Shown: piece by piece, positions 1 through 11,662 of the stretch
Layout: the number at the start of each line of letters is the position of its first letter
Numbering within the stretch: position 1 is the first letter of the stretch
Source: Urophycis tenuis
Lineage: Eukaryota; Chordata; Actinopteri; Gadiformes; Phycidae
Reading direction: 5' to 3'
DNA: 64,000 nucleotides
NCBI GenBank assembly: GCA_036785325.1
Contig: JAXIVH010000120.1
Coordinates: forward strand, 114,034-178,033
Program-made: the position numbers and the translations under genes
The notes under the pieces: model-generated
Told to the model about the DNA's origin: nothing
The model's input: only the letters and a program-made list of their open reading frames with translations
Databases searched by the model: none

Positions 1-1056
1 GCCTTACAGCCTTTGCTAACTAACTCGACCACGTTGTCCTTTTTTGTGTGGATTGTATTTCCACACAATTTAGGAGTAACCTAATTTAGGAGTAACCTAA
101 ATTAAACAAAAAATATAAATACATATAATATTATAAATTATAATAATAATACCAAATTATGAACCTATAAATATAATAAGTAATATGATAAGTGTAAATA
201 TGTATGCATGAACAAAATCTACATGTGATACAGTACAATGTGTTCCAACGCAGTACAGAGTACATGCAGCAGGAATAAAATAGAGTAGCTGAATTCAAAG
301 AGAGCATATAAAGGGTATGCACTGGTAAATACTTAATACTTAGTAATAAATGATCCTGTTGAACTATTAAAACAGCAACCTCCTGATTGTAAGACTACCA
401 TGGGGTTGTCTGCTAACTTGAACAAAAGTTACTTGTTCATTGCTATGTTTTGTTTCATCTGCATAATCCACCTGCATTAGTTCCCATGTCTTTCCTAATA
501 GCATGGCCAAGAATACACATACAAAGAAGTTACGAAACACCTGTTGCAAACAAGAGGTTCTTTTATTTTTTCCTTGTTTGTTTGATAAGTCCCCTCCGAT
601 GTATTACTGCATAATCCTGCCGTTTTCTGCAGAGCCGTTGAAACTGTCTTTTAACTATGGTAACGGGCCCAAACAGACTCCAGGTTGGCCTGCAATGGCT
701 TGAGATTGCAGACTGTACAAAATATCTATCTGGATTCTCTCCCTCTTTCTCAATCTCTCCCTCCCTCCCTCTCTGTCTCTTCATTTCCATTTCTCTGACA
801 CTCTTCCTACCCCTCTATCTCACTATGTCTAGAGAGAGACAGCGATCATTTATTGGAAGAGACATTGTTTTTGTGAACAATGCAGTGAGAACAACAATGA
901 TTTACAGAGAGAGCACCAAAGAGAAGGAAACAGAGAGACAAGGCAGCAGAGAGGCCATGGGCTGGAGACCTGTGATCTCAGGGCTATACCACAGTGTTAC
1001 GTCTCAACTCCAGCCAGGAAATCAACAATGAACAATAGGAACCATTTTCACAAGAT
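1..1056. other. Intergenic, no supported gene
   Basis: AT-rich start followed by mixed sequence with a pyrimidine-rich patch near 740-800. A 60-codon minus-strand frame at 367-549 begins with a leader-like hydrophobic stretch (FVCVFLAMLLG), but it has no recognisable domain, no paired exon and no conserved neighbour. I do not call it a gene. Confidence 0.6.
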
Positions 1057-1068
1057 GACAAACTGATG

Positions 1069-1450
1069 TGGCGGCACGGTGGTGCAGTGGTTAGCACTGT
1101 CGCCTCACAGCAAGAGGGTTCTGGGTTCGAATCCACCTGGGATCCGGGACCTTTCTGTGTGGAGTTTGCATGTTCTCCCCGTGCTTGCGTGGGTTCTCTC
1201 CGGGTACTCCGGCTTCCTCCCACAGACCAAAAACATGCAGGTTGGGGATTAGGTTAATTGGTGTCTCTAAATTGACCATAGGTGTGTATGTGAGTGTGAA
1301 TGGTTGTTTGTCTATGTATGTTAGCCCTGTGATAGGCTGGCGACCTGTCCAGGGTGTACCCCGCCTCTCGCCCGTTGCAGCTGGGATTGGCTCCAGCCCC
1401 CCCGCGACCCTCGTAGAGGATAAGCGGTTACGATAATGGATGGATGGATG
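1069..1450 (+). mobile_element. tRNA-derived SINE with perfect 12-bp target duplication
   Basis: The head resembles a tRNA gene, with an A-box-like stretch (GTGCAGTGGTTAGCACTG) and a B box (GGTTCGAATCC). A long body follows that includes the widespread fish sequence TTCTCCCCGTGCTTGCGTGG, and the 3' end is a short (GGAT)n tail. The 12-bp direct repeat GACAAACTGATG at 1057-1068 and 1451-1462 brackets it exactly, which marks a retrotransposed insertion. It is a SINE transcribed by RNA polymerase III in principle; it encodes no protein. Confidence 0.88.
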
Positions 1451-1462
1451 GACAAACTGATG

Positions 1463-3551
1463 TTTTATCACTGGCAAAGTAAGCTATAATTATGGAGGGT
1501 TTGTTGAAGCTGCCTATAATCACCCAATTCACCCAAAACAAAGGCCTCTCTGTTAGCACTCGTTAGAAGCCATTAGCCCTCACTAAAGCCATTAGTGCTA
1601 GCTAGAAGCCATTAGCACAGTGCAGGAATCTGAACAGTAGTGAGGAGGTTAGAAGTTCCAATACTTTAATACTGGAAGTTCCAATACTGGAACGTCTGGG
1701 AAGAAAATCAACCCTCAATTATTTGGCGGTTAATACCTTGCTCAAGGGCTACTTGTTGCACATCACAGAGGAGTCATTGGTATGTTGTTGGCATGTCTCC
1801 TGAGCTAGTGACAGCTCTTCTGCAGTGAATCACTGCACAGAAAGTAGACAAAGTCAACACTGACTTATAGAAACCCCTTAACAACAAACGCTGGATCTTA
1901 TTATTTGGCTGGCTGACCCCTTTAAGGTCCTCTTCCACAGAGCCCTCAACGTTACACTGCCATGTTTCTACAGTTGCACAGAACAGTATATTCCGTTGGT
2001 TGCAATCTGCATCCATGCTGTTAAATGCCACCAAATCCTACACACTGCACCTTTAAAGGAGACCAAGCTTGAAACATGCCTTGTCTGTAGGCCTACCTGT
2101 AACGTTTACTCCATGTCCTCATCCAAACCTTCTGCCGACATATTCATACACACCTGCACTCTGAGCAGGCTAGGGATCAATCAAAGTCACCTGAACACTG
2201 CATAACCCCCCAGCCCCCTTCAAAAAATAATAATGTGGAATGCTCGAAACTTGAAAGTCACCAGGACTTTCTTACTGTATTAACAGCAATGAAATGTTTC
2301 ACCTTCTTCTGACAAATGTACTCTTTGTAAGTCGCTTTGAATAAAAGCGTCTGCTAAATGCCCTAAATGTAAACATAAATGTAGATTTGCATGAAGGTAT
2401 ACTTTCAATGTATGATGCAAAGGGCTTTTATACCAATAACAAACTATATAATGCTACTATTTCAAATTCTCTTAAGTTTGCCCCTTTTTTGGTTAGATTT
2501 TACTGCACTATTTTGGGATTAATAATGTGTTATCTTTTCATATCTTGCATGCTAATTACAATCTCCACCACCCTGTTGACAATTTCCTCCTTGACGGTCC
2601 TGTTCTCTGACTGAGCTGGAAGCCAGACCACTAAAACCATGAAGATCACAGATACCATCGCCGGGGCATCACTTAGACATATTACATTCAGGCATACAGC
2701 CGTACGCCATGTTTGACGTTTCATCCGTAAGTGACTTTTGCTGAGAACACTCACACAATCAAGCAATCAATCAAGATAGGAGAAGCAACAGATAAAGTGA
2801 AAATACAGCTTGACCAGGTTTACAGGAACAACAGAACATGAATGCAGAGACGGAGACACAAAGGTGTCTCCTACTACTCCTCCATTCGTATCGTATTGAT
2901 TTCAATGAATATTGGCATATTGATTGAAAATGGGCACAAAATAGGGCCGTACATTCCTATATCCTGCATCTGCTTTGAGGTGTGTTTTTGCCTCTGTCAT
3001 GTTTGTGGTCCATATGTAATTCATGTACGTGGTCGTGGCTCCCCATTCCCCTTCTGGGCAATACTAAAGCACGTCGAATCAATAATAGCATCCTCTGATC
3101 CCCTTGTGCTGTGGTGCTGAACCGGCTGGCGTGTACGAGGGACGTATTCGGTATGGCGTCGTGCTTCACGATCAAACACTGGAGCAACCAGCCACTGAGT
3201 TCTTGGTTGGTCTGGCTGGTTCTGAGCGAAGAGCGCCACAGGAGCACCCCGACAAAAGCAAACCTGATCACTGGCACTGCATGCCATTGACAACTTTTTT
3301 GCAGAGCGACAACTGTTTTGCGGAGGTTCAGGAGCTTGTGTCCAGTTGCAAGGCCAGGTAGTTGTGCTGATTGGGTGGGGGGGGATGAGCACAGATGCTT
3401 CTCAAGGCTGATAGGAGCAGGACAGAGGGCCTTTGTCTTCAAGGCTAAAGCAGGAGAGAAATATCGGAAAAGATATATTGTGTTAGCGTACCGTGACACG
3501 TGGTGTTAACACAGAGCTCTTGTGTTCAGACTGACCCTGTGATCGCAGTCA
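1463..3551. other. Intergenic with SINE tail
   Basis: A short SINE-type 3' module (GTCGCTTTGAATAAAAGCG followed by CTAAATGCCCTAAATGTAAA) lies at about 2331-2372. Overlapping minus-strand frames at 2957-3499 carry no recognisable domain. The only candidate coding piece is listed separately at 2530-2658. Confidence 0.55.
2530..2658 (-). CDS. Possible first exon of a small secreted protein (unrecognised)
   Basis: I do not recognise this protein. Starting at the internal methionine at 2658 it would encode about 42 residues. The first ~18 look like a signal peptide (MVSVIFMVLVVWLPAQS), followed by an N-glycosylation sequon (NRT) and an amphipathic stretch (VKEEIVNRVVEIV). The frame is open further upstream to 2766, but the hydrophobic run starts at this Met. 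There is no clear splice donor at the end and no second exon that I can connect. Such a pattern can arise by chance at this length. Confidence 0.2.
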   Translation of the reverse strand: MVSVIFMVLVVWLPAQSENRTVKEEIVNRVVEIVISMQDMKR

Positions 3552-3554
3552 TAC

Positions 3555-3615
<61 letters not shown>
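3552..3615. repeat. (AC)n microsatellite
   Basis: Near-perfect AC dinucleotide tract of about 60 bp. Frames across it encode only Thr-His runs and are not genes. Confidence 0.95.
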
Positions 3616-3619
<4 letters not shown>

Positions 3620-4293
3620 TACAGCTTACAGTGCAGATATATAAGTATTGGATTGCTATTCACTGCACTGTTGCATCACAAACAATAATGCACTGAATAC
3701 CATCCCAGTGATGTAGTGATGTGTGAAATCAAGTGGTTCCGATAATTTCATAATCTTTCACATTCAATTTTACTAGTCTCTATCGTCATTCTGTTTGCTA
3801 GCCGTGCTCTGATCCGATTGAAGCAGCAGTTATGGCAGTCAGGCATGTAAACGTACTGAGTGTTAGCTAGGGTTATGTTTAGCAGCCAGTGCTAATGGAG
3901 CGTTGAACTTTTTTGGAACTGAACACACTGTCAGAGTAAGTGTTTGTGTGGATTAAAGTAATGGTGTCAGGAGCACACACAGGCACACACAGACTTTCTC
4001 TCCATCTCTGTGCTACGTGGTAAGTGGTTTGTGCTGGGCTATGTGGGCGTTAAGGTAAATTTCCATCGTGCTACGTTCCTCCCGCAGATCACATTAGCAC
4101 GGCTTTTACTACAAAGGAATGCCAGCATGTGCCCATGTAGGTATGCTCACACACGCGCTCACAGACACACACACATACACACACAAACAAACACACACAC
4201 ACACATCCCTCCCTTTTAATTATAAGTTATTGTAGACAAATTGTTGCTCGCATTGCTCTATGCTGCCTACAGTTTAGGCAGCAGACATTGGGG

Positions 4294-4552
4294 ATCAGCA
4301 GTAGCTCGGTGGTTCAATCCCCTTGATCCCCCTCCTCCAACTGTCCACATGTCAAACCCCACAAAATCTACTGATTGTAAGTCGCTTTGGACAAAAGCGT
4401 CTCCAAAATACCCCTTTTGCTTGAAACTTGTGCTGGTGGCTTTTCTTACTGCATTAGCAGCAATGAAATGTTTCACCTTCTTCTGACAAATTTACTTTTT
4501 TGTAAGTCCCTTTGGATAAAGGTGTCTGCTAAAGGCCCTAAATGTAAATGGA
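4294..4552 (+). mobile_element. SINE fragments, HE1-like tail repeated twice
   Basis: A degenerate tRNA-like head (AGTAGCTCGGTGGTTCAATC) is followed by two copies of the fish SINE tail module: GTCGCTTTGGACAAAAGCG at about 4380 and GTCCCTTTGGATAAAGGTG at about 4506, the latter ending in CCCTAAATGTAAATGG. The same tail occurs near 2331, 8587, 17083, 52901 and 59386, so it is a dispersed family. Confidence 0.65.
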
Positions 4553-5179
4553 TCAAACCCAGTACCTTTTGAATGGGAGTCAAGCACTGGCCCCCTCCTT
4601 ATTCAATCCAGCTTTTATTTATTTTGATGCGTGTCTTCATGAACTTTCTGTTTGGATTTGGGACCATTTTGAAAGAATCCTACCGTGAAACAGTCACTGC
4701 AGGCACGTCACTGCAGGTTTCACAATGGAACGCCACACGATATGTCGCACCAGTCTACCAAGTGAAACTCCAGAGGCTGCGGTCGGATAGTCTTTCTTTC
4801 TTAGGAAGGTTCCTCACTGACCGATCTGAAGGAAGTGTCGAAGTGTCTATTCGAATTTTCTCTGTGCCCAGGAAAGATGATTTTACGCTTCCTTTGTTAT
4901 CGAAGACAGTGAACACCACATCTCACTCAAAAAGGCGGTGGACCAGGAACAAATACTGACGCTTAATGTCAAGGTCTATAGGTCTAATAGGAGAAGGTCT
5001 ATAGTGCAGTGTAGTGAATGCATCGTGGCCAACAATAGAAATACCATTAATGGACTGGTGTGGTCCGACTGTGTCTCATTGATTGCGGGAACACGGTTCA
5101 TAGTTACTGGGACGACGAAGAGGAGGAGCTCATTTGACTGGTCATCAAAACGCACAATTTTTAACACGCTAAAAAGAGG
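4553..5179. other. Intergenic, no supported gene
   Basis: A 128-codon plus-strand frame (4573-4959) covers most of this stretch but shows no domain and biased composition. I see nothing else of note. Confidence 0.5.
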
Positions 5180-5439
5180 AGAACGCCATCCACGCCTCGC
5201 CGCATAATGCCGCGTAAAAGGTGGCGTTTCGAATCACCGGCACGGCGCGTTTTTACGACCTCATAAAATCCGACAGTATAAAACGTGGTGTAATGAAAGC
5301 TTGGACGCCCGCACGCGCTACGTCGATTTAAATCAATTCACGCCCGCGACGGGTCGACGTTGTGACGCCTACGGCCGCCCACGCTCGCACTTCTGCACAC
5401 CTCCAGTCTAGAACAGATAAAAGTTCCCCTTATATCCCC

Positions 5440-5481
<42 letters not shown>

Positions 5482-6424
5482 AGTGTGTGTGCGTGCGTGC
5501 GTGCGTGCGTGCGTGCGTGTGTGTGTGTGTGCGCGTGTGTGTGTGTGTAAGTGTGTCTGTGTGAGCGTGTGTATGTGAGCGTGTGTGTGTGTGTGTGTGA
5601 GCCTCCCGCGGACGGCGACGAAGGAAGATAAAAAACGAGCCCAGGGCAGTAGTTTAATCCCCGAGGCCGGCCGACCGTCATCAGCAACACACGTGGCCGA
5701 AAAAGCAATTTCAATGCTGCAGAACACACCGCATGGGTGTCGGCGCCGGATTGCACGGTCGGCAAGAACCTTGTGGAACGTGTGAATCCTCCGAGATGTC
5801 CGGCAGCGTGCGGGGCGGTGGTTATGGGGGTTCTCTGCTACGTACGTTCAGTTTGTCTTGAGTCTTGAGGTCGTGCGCACGTGAACGAGCGCAGAGCCCC
5901 CCCCGGACCCCGTCGATTCTCGGCACCAGTGGTTCTCCGGGGGACGTCCGTAATTGTGGCTGAGTGTTTTGCTAAATGCGTGATACAACGGGGACGTCAA
6001 AAACCATTCTGAGGTTGGCCTGCTGGTCGCTGGTCTGCAGCGTACGGGGTAAGGGAAATGTAGCCCGGAGTCATCCCAAACCCGGGCGTTGTACCCCCTC
6101 CCCCCCCATCGTCCGTCTACTCAAAATGTGTCCTTTGTGACAGGCCTCTCCCTCCCTCTCAAGGCGGCGACGCCATAATGCGGCGACATCACCCCGGAAA
6201 ACGTGGAGTTCATTACGCACGCTCCTCAACGTTTTTTTGGGGGGAAGTTTTGCATATGCGCCTGGAATTCCGTGCGAAAACCCGAGCGGGCGGGCTTCGA
6301 AGAGCATTCCGGCGGGCGACATCATTCATTCACGGCATGCATCGGTGATGACAGGGTGAGTCCCGAGCGCCGGCCCCTCTGTCAGCCAGAAACGGGAATG
6401 AACGCCACACTCTTACACTGGTGA
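5180..6424. promoter_or_regulatory. CpG-rich island, possible promoter/first exon
   Basis: CpG is dense on both sides of a TG/GC repeat (5442-5600), for example around 5216-5400, 5610-5800 and 6170-6380, in contrast to the CpG-poor flanks. Unmethylated islands of this kind usually mark promoters. A consensus-like splice donor, CAGG/GTGAGT, occurs on the plus strand at 6352-6361, so a plus-strand noncoding or short first exon is possible. No long conserved frame was found, so the gene it would serve cannot be named. Confidence 0.35.
5442..5600. repeat. (TG)n/(TGCG)n compound microsatellite
   Basis: TG dinucleotides interrupted by a (GTGC)n section at about 5492-5518. Alternating purine-pyrimidine tracts of this length can adopt Z-DNA. 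Frames through it are Val-Cys or Thr-His artefacts. Confidence 0.93.
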
Positions 6425-6867
6425 ATACATTCCACTGAGGTGAGAAACCCGACACTAGAAACCGCCCCTATGAACTATGGTAGCGTTATTGTTTCCCTAC
6501 ATTTGCTTTCGATAAAATGACTGAATCTCTCACTTGTTTTTGCTAAAACACAGGATTCTTCAACTTTATATCTGCAAGTCTTTTTACAACTTTACAGTGC
6601 TGTTTTCAAGGTTCACTGTCAGACCATTCAAGGGCTTTCTTAATATTTTTCTCAATATTTTTGATAAACACTTCATTGACACAGTCCTGCCCCCTGGTCT
6701 TTGTATGGCCCATGTGGATGTTTTTGTAAACATGACAAGAATAGAGCAGATATAGTGGTGGAGGGGTAGGAGGAGGTGGGGAAGAGCAGGAGGAAGGCCT
6801 CAGGAATTGACATGCAGAATAAGTTTGTGTTCTGCTGAGTCCTGTTCCTGTTTGACCTGACACATAC

Positions 6868-6935
<68 letters not shown>

Positions 6936-7005
6936 ATGCAGACCCTACCACACACTCCCAGCATTAAAGTTCACCATACACACAGACTCAATATCACATT
7001 TCATA

Positions 7006-7060
<55 letters not shown>
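6868..7060. repeat. Two (AC)n microsatellites
   Basis: AC tracts at 6868-6931 and 7006-7060 separated by about 75 bp. The predicted frames across them are low-complexity artefacts. Confidence 0.95.
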
Positions 7061-7063
<3 letters not shown>

Positions 7064-7354
7064 AATAGAATTTGGTGAAGCTAGGGGGGGGACTTGGCAG
7101 GAGCAGGCCTTGAAGATCCTGACCGATTGGTCCACTGCTGCTCTCCACCACCATCGGATTGTTTGTATACAACACAGACACATGTAGGCCGACAGAGATG
7201 CACTTTGTTTTGAAAGCAGCAGGGGTCCTGCGGCTGTAGCAGCAGGGAGCCTGTTGCTTTCTAGAGAGCAACCAGAAGGCCAGCGGGAAGAACAGACACC
7301 ACACAATGTAGAGTAGCACCCCCTGCTGGACACTGGGACAGCACCCAGGGGGGG

Positions 7355-7357
<3 letters not shown>

Positions 7358-7419
<62 letters not shown>
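7358..7419. repeat. (GA)n microsatellite
   Basis: About 60 bp of uninterrupted GA preceded by a G run at 7350-7357. Confidence 0.95.
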
Positions 7420-7420
<1 letters not shown>

Positions 7421-9804
7421 CATACCGAGCTTGATTTTCAAAGAAAGTGAATTAAAAAAAAACTGATGTAAATACAGTGTGGATAGTATGCGGAGCCCGT
7501 ATGCCGTGGCCTGTTTACGCAACACTCAGCGTCTCCCGAGGCTGCCACTGAAACACTAGAGTACACTTCAACTAAACAGCCGCACAATCAACAAGTAATG
7601 ACATATCACATTGAGTCACATTGAGTCAAAGAGATAACATGAACGAGCTGTCATTTGATAACAGGGTTTCAAAATACACGCTGAGCTTTATAGGGTTGAT
7701 AGGCTCAGTTGTTAAGCATACAATTAATACTAATACCAGAACTAAATGTTCACTCTTATCTTTATTATATTATCAGATGTGTAGTGAGTTTGAAGAAATA
7801 CAAACGATAACCATATGGCCGTGTACCATCATTTATATATTATACCTACTACACGCTCTTTAGTTGCATTGTAAATCCTCCGCACCCAAACAGATTAATT
7901 CCCCAGGTGTTCAATCAGACTCCACGCATTTCTTTACCATTCAATTCCTTGCGTTGCCATTCGAGTGGCAATGCATTGAACAGTGCAAACAACGAACGAT
8001 CGACGGTTTTGTTGTGCAAGCCTGAGCGGCGCGGAATATCACAGTAGCCTACCCATAACACATAATGTCCTTTGGAAACATGGAACACGGGGGCGATGTG
8101 ATCGGATGGCCTTTATCCGGCTTGCCTTCTGAACAAGCGAGAGTTGCACATCATTCAGTTCCATTATGTTGCCTGGACGGCGTATCTCCTGCAGCCTTGA
8201 CCTGTGGTTGCAACGGTGCAAAGTGAATACACTCCTTCAGTGTATTGATTGTAGCGTGGCATAGCGGCGACCGCCGTGTGGAGCGCTGGAGGTAGACAAC
8301 TTACTGAGTAAGTAAGTGACTTACTAAGCATGCGACCATTTATGCTTCATGGTAAAAAAGAAATGTCCTGCGAGTCTTATGTTGGATAGCAGTGTTGCTT
8401 CGGGGGTAGGTCTACTAGATTACTGCATGGGTTTGATCCTGATCCTGACCGTCGATCGTACATGTAGGCTGTATATCGTACCTGTATGCACCTCAGGCCA
8501 AGACGCCGGGATCCCCCTGCATCCTCCTTCATGACTCACATCTCAATCTCCATCACCATAATCACCACCACTAAAATCACCTTGAGTCGCTTTGGATAAA
8601 CGTGTCAAATAAATAGCAATAGCTAAAAGTAGTTATTGGAGGCCTATCTGTGTCAAATGTTGACCTTATTATGGCATATAGGCTATTCTAGGTAAAATAA
8701 ACAAAAACGATTTTCGTGTATGTTTGCCGCATTTACTGAGCATTTTTATTCAGGCTATATTTATTTTATTATCATAGGGTCTCTGAAGGTAGGCCTACCC
8801 ATAACGCCAACAGCATGGGCTGCAGTGACATACAACACATCTGCTATTAAAACCAACAACAAGATTGAACCAACAACAAATGGCATCCTTCAGAATGAAA
8901 TGTCTTCAACCTTCACTGTTCCTCTAACTGTTAACGGGAACGCACAATGTGTGTTTTGGCGGTAAACAGCCTTCTGCCAAGTTCCTGTCTGTTCCCCGCC
9001 TGTGGAACTTCATCTGTGATTTGTTGAGTATGCACTGCATGCAATATTTACAATGAATGCAATGAATATTACGGCAGGATAGTGCAGTTTTACCCATCCT
9101 TGAGCAAACCTGCCTGCTACTGCTATCTGAATTCATAAATGAAATAATACATGCATGGTGTAGTGCTGACCTAACACAATTGCAATAAAAGTAGGCCTAA
9201 GTAATTCATTATAACAATAGGCATGTGGAGCAAATACCTGTTTTGTACTAAGGGGAGTGTCACTGTGCACAATCACTAAGCGTTTTTTATGTTTTTAGAA
9301 TAACCCGCTCTTGTATAGGCCTAATGGGCATGTCTTCTGTAGGTCTGGTAGTCGAACACCGGACGGGATGACGGTAAACTCGGTTACATATCGCCCTCTA
9401 CTGGTCACATTTTTTATTTTTTAACCAGCAGGCAGACTAAATACAAACGAGGAGAATTTGGGGGCACTATGGAGCGAAACACAGTTTATGCTTGGCATTG
9501 AAACAAATTCAATAGCTTTAAACAGCAATGCAAATATACAATAGAAAATACACAATGGATCCTAGTTTAGATCTAACTCTGAGCATATTTAAGCAATTGA
9601 TAGGGAGTGATTATTAGAGGATATAAGTCACAGGGTCAAACACGATCCTTACACCATCATATAGACTCAATTATATAAAGTGCTAGACCCAAATACACAA
9701 CATTCAAATAATTCAAATAATAATAATAAGGAGGAAAAGAGTGATAGAACCTGTGTGTGGATATGATTGTAAATGTAAACCAATGTGAAGCTCGCCAAAA
9801 AAAA

Positions 9805-9807
<3 letters not shown>
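7420..9807. other. Intergenic, no supported gene
   Basis: Moderately AT-rich sequence. A SINE-like tail (GAGTCGCTTTGGATAAACGTG) occurs near 8585. Short frames lack any domain or consistent exon structure. I see no gene. Confidence 0.55.

Positions 9808-9881
<74 letters not shown>
9808..9881. repeat. (TA)n microsatellite
   Basis: About 74 bp of perfect TA repeat. A short (ATTAG)n run lies at about 9932-9951 and may be the tail of a decayed retroposon. Confidence 0.95.
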
Positions 9882-9884
<3 letters not shown>

Positions 9885-10057
9885 GGAGAAATGTTGTGTT
9901 CACTGTAAACCCTTCTCAGGGAGTCGTTATATTAGATTAGATTAGATTAGATACAATTTTATTGTCATTGTGCATATAGCATATTGTTTGTGATTCTGTG
10001 CTGTAACACCAGTTATGGCCATTTGGGCGGTCTTGGGCCACAGTGGGGAGAATCGTG

Positions 10058-10800
10058 TTCGAGGAAATAAATGAGAGCGTCCTCGTGCTTCTTTTAAGTT
10101 TCACTTCCTTTCTTGCTATTTTTTTTTACCACTGAGTTGGAAACAGAGAGTGAGGCCCCAAGCAGAAGATGAGCTGAGAAACAAGGGCTGTGGTCGGCCA
10201 TGTCTCGATTTTACACACACCACCAACGCTCTCAAACGATGTGTTGCTGAGGGTCTGCAGAAACCAACAATCAAATGGACGTACATTTCCCTTCACTGAC
10301 TGAACCTGAAAACAGATTTCTGTGTTTGTGAACAAAAAAAATGATGGGTCACTTGATTTATATATCATATATATTTGTTTTCTTCAAAGTGTAAAGTTAG
10401 TAAATTCAGTGCTTTAACAATTGCTACAATATCAAAGCAATGATTGATTACATTGAATTCAGATATTTTTACATGATTCAGTGGGGTCATATTGGGCTTC
10501 AGAGAGCAGCAGAAGCAACATCAGGCCATTTTAGAGACACGTACTGCCAATGATGTCCATTGTTGCATGCAGCGCATGCAACTCTTGTTCATTTACTTTG
10601 TAGATTAATCTTTTAGACAAACTTTCTTTCTGAACCAGATGGACTACTTAAAAGACAACATCACAAATATGACCAATTCAATGTTTATGATCCAAAAAAT
10701 GCAACATTACTAAACATAAAAAACAATATTGTGCCTATCAAGACAACCATTATCACCTCCTTCAGTGGCATGAGGTGACACAAACTCCCAGATTGGTGGT
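10058..10800 (-). other. NITR unit A, conserved 3' flank
   Basis: This stretch starts with the GAGGAAATAAA-containing block and the 'ACTGAGTTGGAAACAGAG' block. The same order of blocks recurs near 22330/22460, 55300/55380 and 61215/61320. It therefore marks the 3' boundary of a repeated NITR unit rather than a gene of its own. Confidence 0.6.
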
Positions 10801-11541
10801 TTCTCTCACATCAGAATACAGACTCTACCGAGTCCTTTCACTGTTCTTATTCCCAGCTTTGGTTCTTCTACCTGAGAACTCCAACGTTGCGTAGTTCAAG
10901 GTATCCGTTTCCCCGTCCTACAACAGAGAACTATGTATTACTACCAAACAACTGAGAGCATTCACAGTTGGAGTAGAGAGCAGTTCCTCTGATAAGAAAA
11001 TCAAATGTATTTGAGTCTAATCATAGACTGAGGTCTAGAACATGCTGGTTTGTTACCATAACCAAAACAGACCTGTTTATTCAACCAGGAAGCTACACTT
11101 TGTGCAACAAGGTGCTTATTTACTGAAAACAATAATGAAATATTAATCTTCATTTTCAATAAGTATTTGGAAAACACCCAACACAACTGTTGTACCTGTC
11201 GCACATTTTTAAATGTACAAATGTGTTGTCTTTTGTTTTCATTTGCATTTAATTTGCATTGGACCAACATTGGACCATTAGAAATGAAATATTAATCTTC
11301 ATTTTCAATAAGTATTTGGAAAACACCCAACACAACTGTTGTACCTGTCACACATTTTTAAATGTACAAATGTATTTTAAAAAATATTTTTCCATCAAAC
11401 CATTCAAGAGGCCAACAATATTTATTGCTGTTAATTGTTCATTTTAAGAACAAAAAACAATAACACCATGTTGAAAGAGACGTACCTGTTGTTCCTGAAT
11501 CACTGAGTCATGTGGAACATGGTACGAAGCACTCAGAGTTC
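10801..11541 (-). pseudogene. NITR-A tail exons beyond the stop codon
   Basis: Two cytoplasmic exons match those of the intact gene at 58345-60672. The short exon is 11486-11541, with AG acceptor and GT donor intact. The tail exon starts at 10917 and reads DGETDTLNYATLEF, a canonical ITIM (L-x-Y-x-x-L). It then meets a TAG stop at 10825-10827, so the second ITIM-like motif (SLYSDV) is cut off. Because the upstream transmembrane exon already ends in a stop codon, these exons probably are not translated unless that exon is skipped or spliced differently. Confidence 0.7.
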
Positions 11542-11662
11542 CTTAGAATAAGAACCAAACAATATTTATAGCAAATTAAAACATAAGACACATGTCACAC
11601 AATTGTATATATCTGTAAAAAATGAAGTTCCCCAAAATCAATTCTGGAGAATGTACTGTACC

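Noticed and set aside
2957..3499. 180-codon minus-strand frame
   Set aside because: No recognisable domain, no signal peptide, and a competing frame overlaps it (3021-3392). Likely random opening in GC-richer DNA.
4573..4959. 128-codon plus-strand frame
   Set aside because: No domain and directly follows a SINE. No splice structure supports it.
5338..5765. Minus-strand frames of 111-129 codons
   Set aside because: They are produced by the TG/GC repeat (long Thr-His runs) and have no domain outside it.
6606..7525. Frames with Val-Cys and Ser-Leu runs
   Set aside because: Artefacts of the AC and GA microsatellites.
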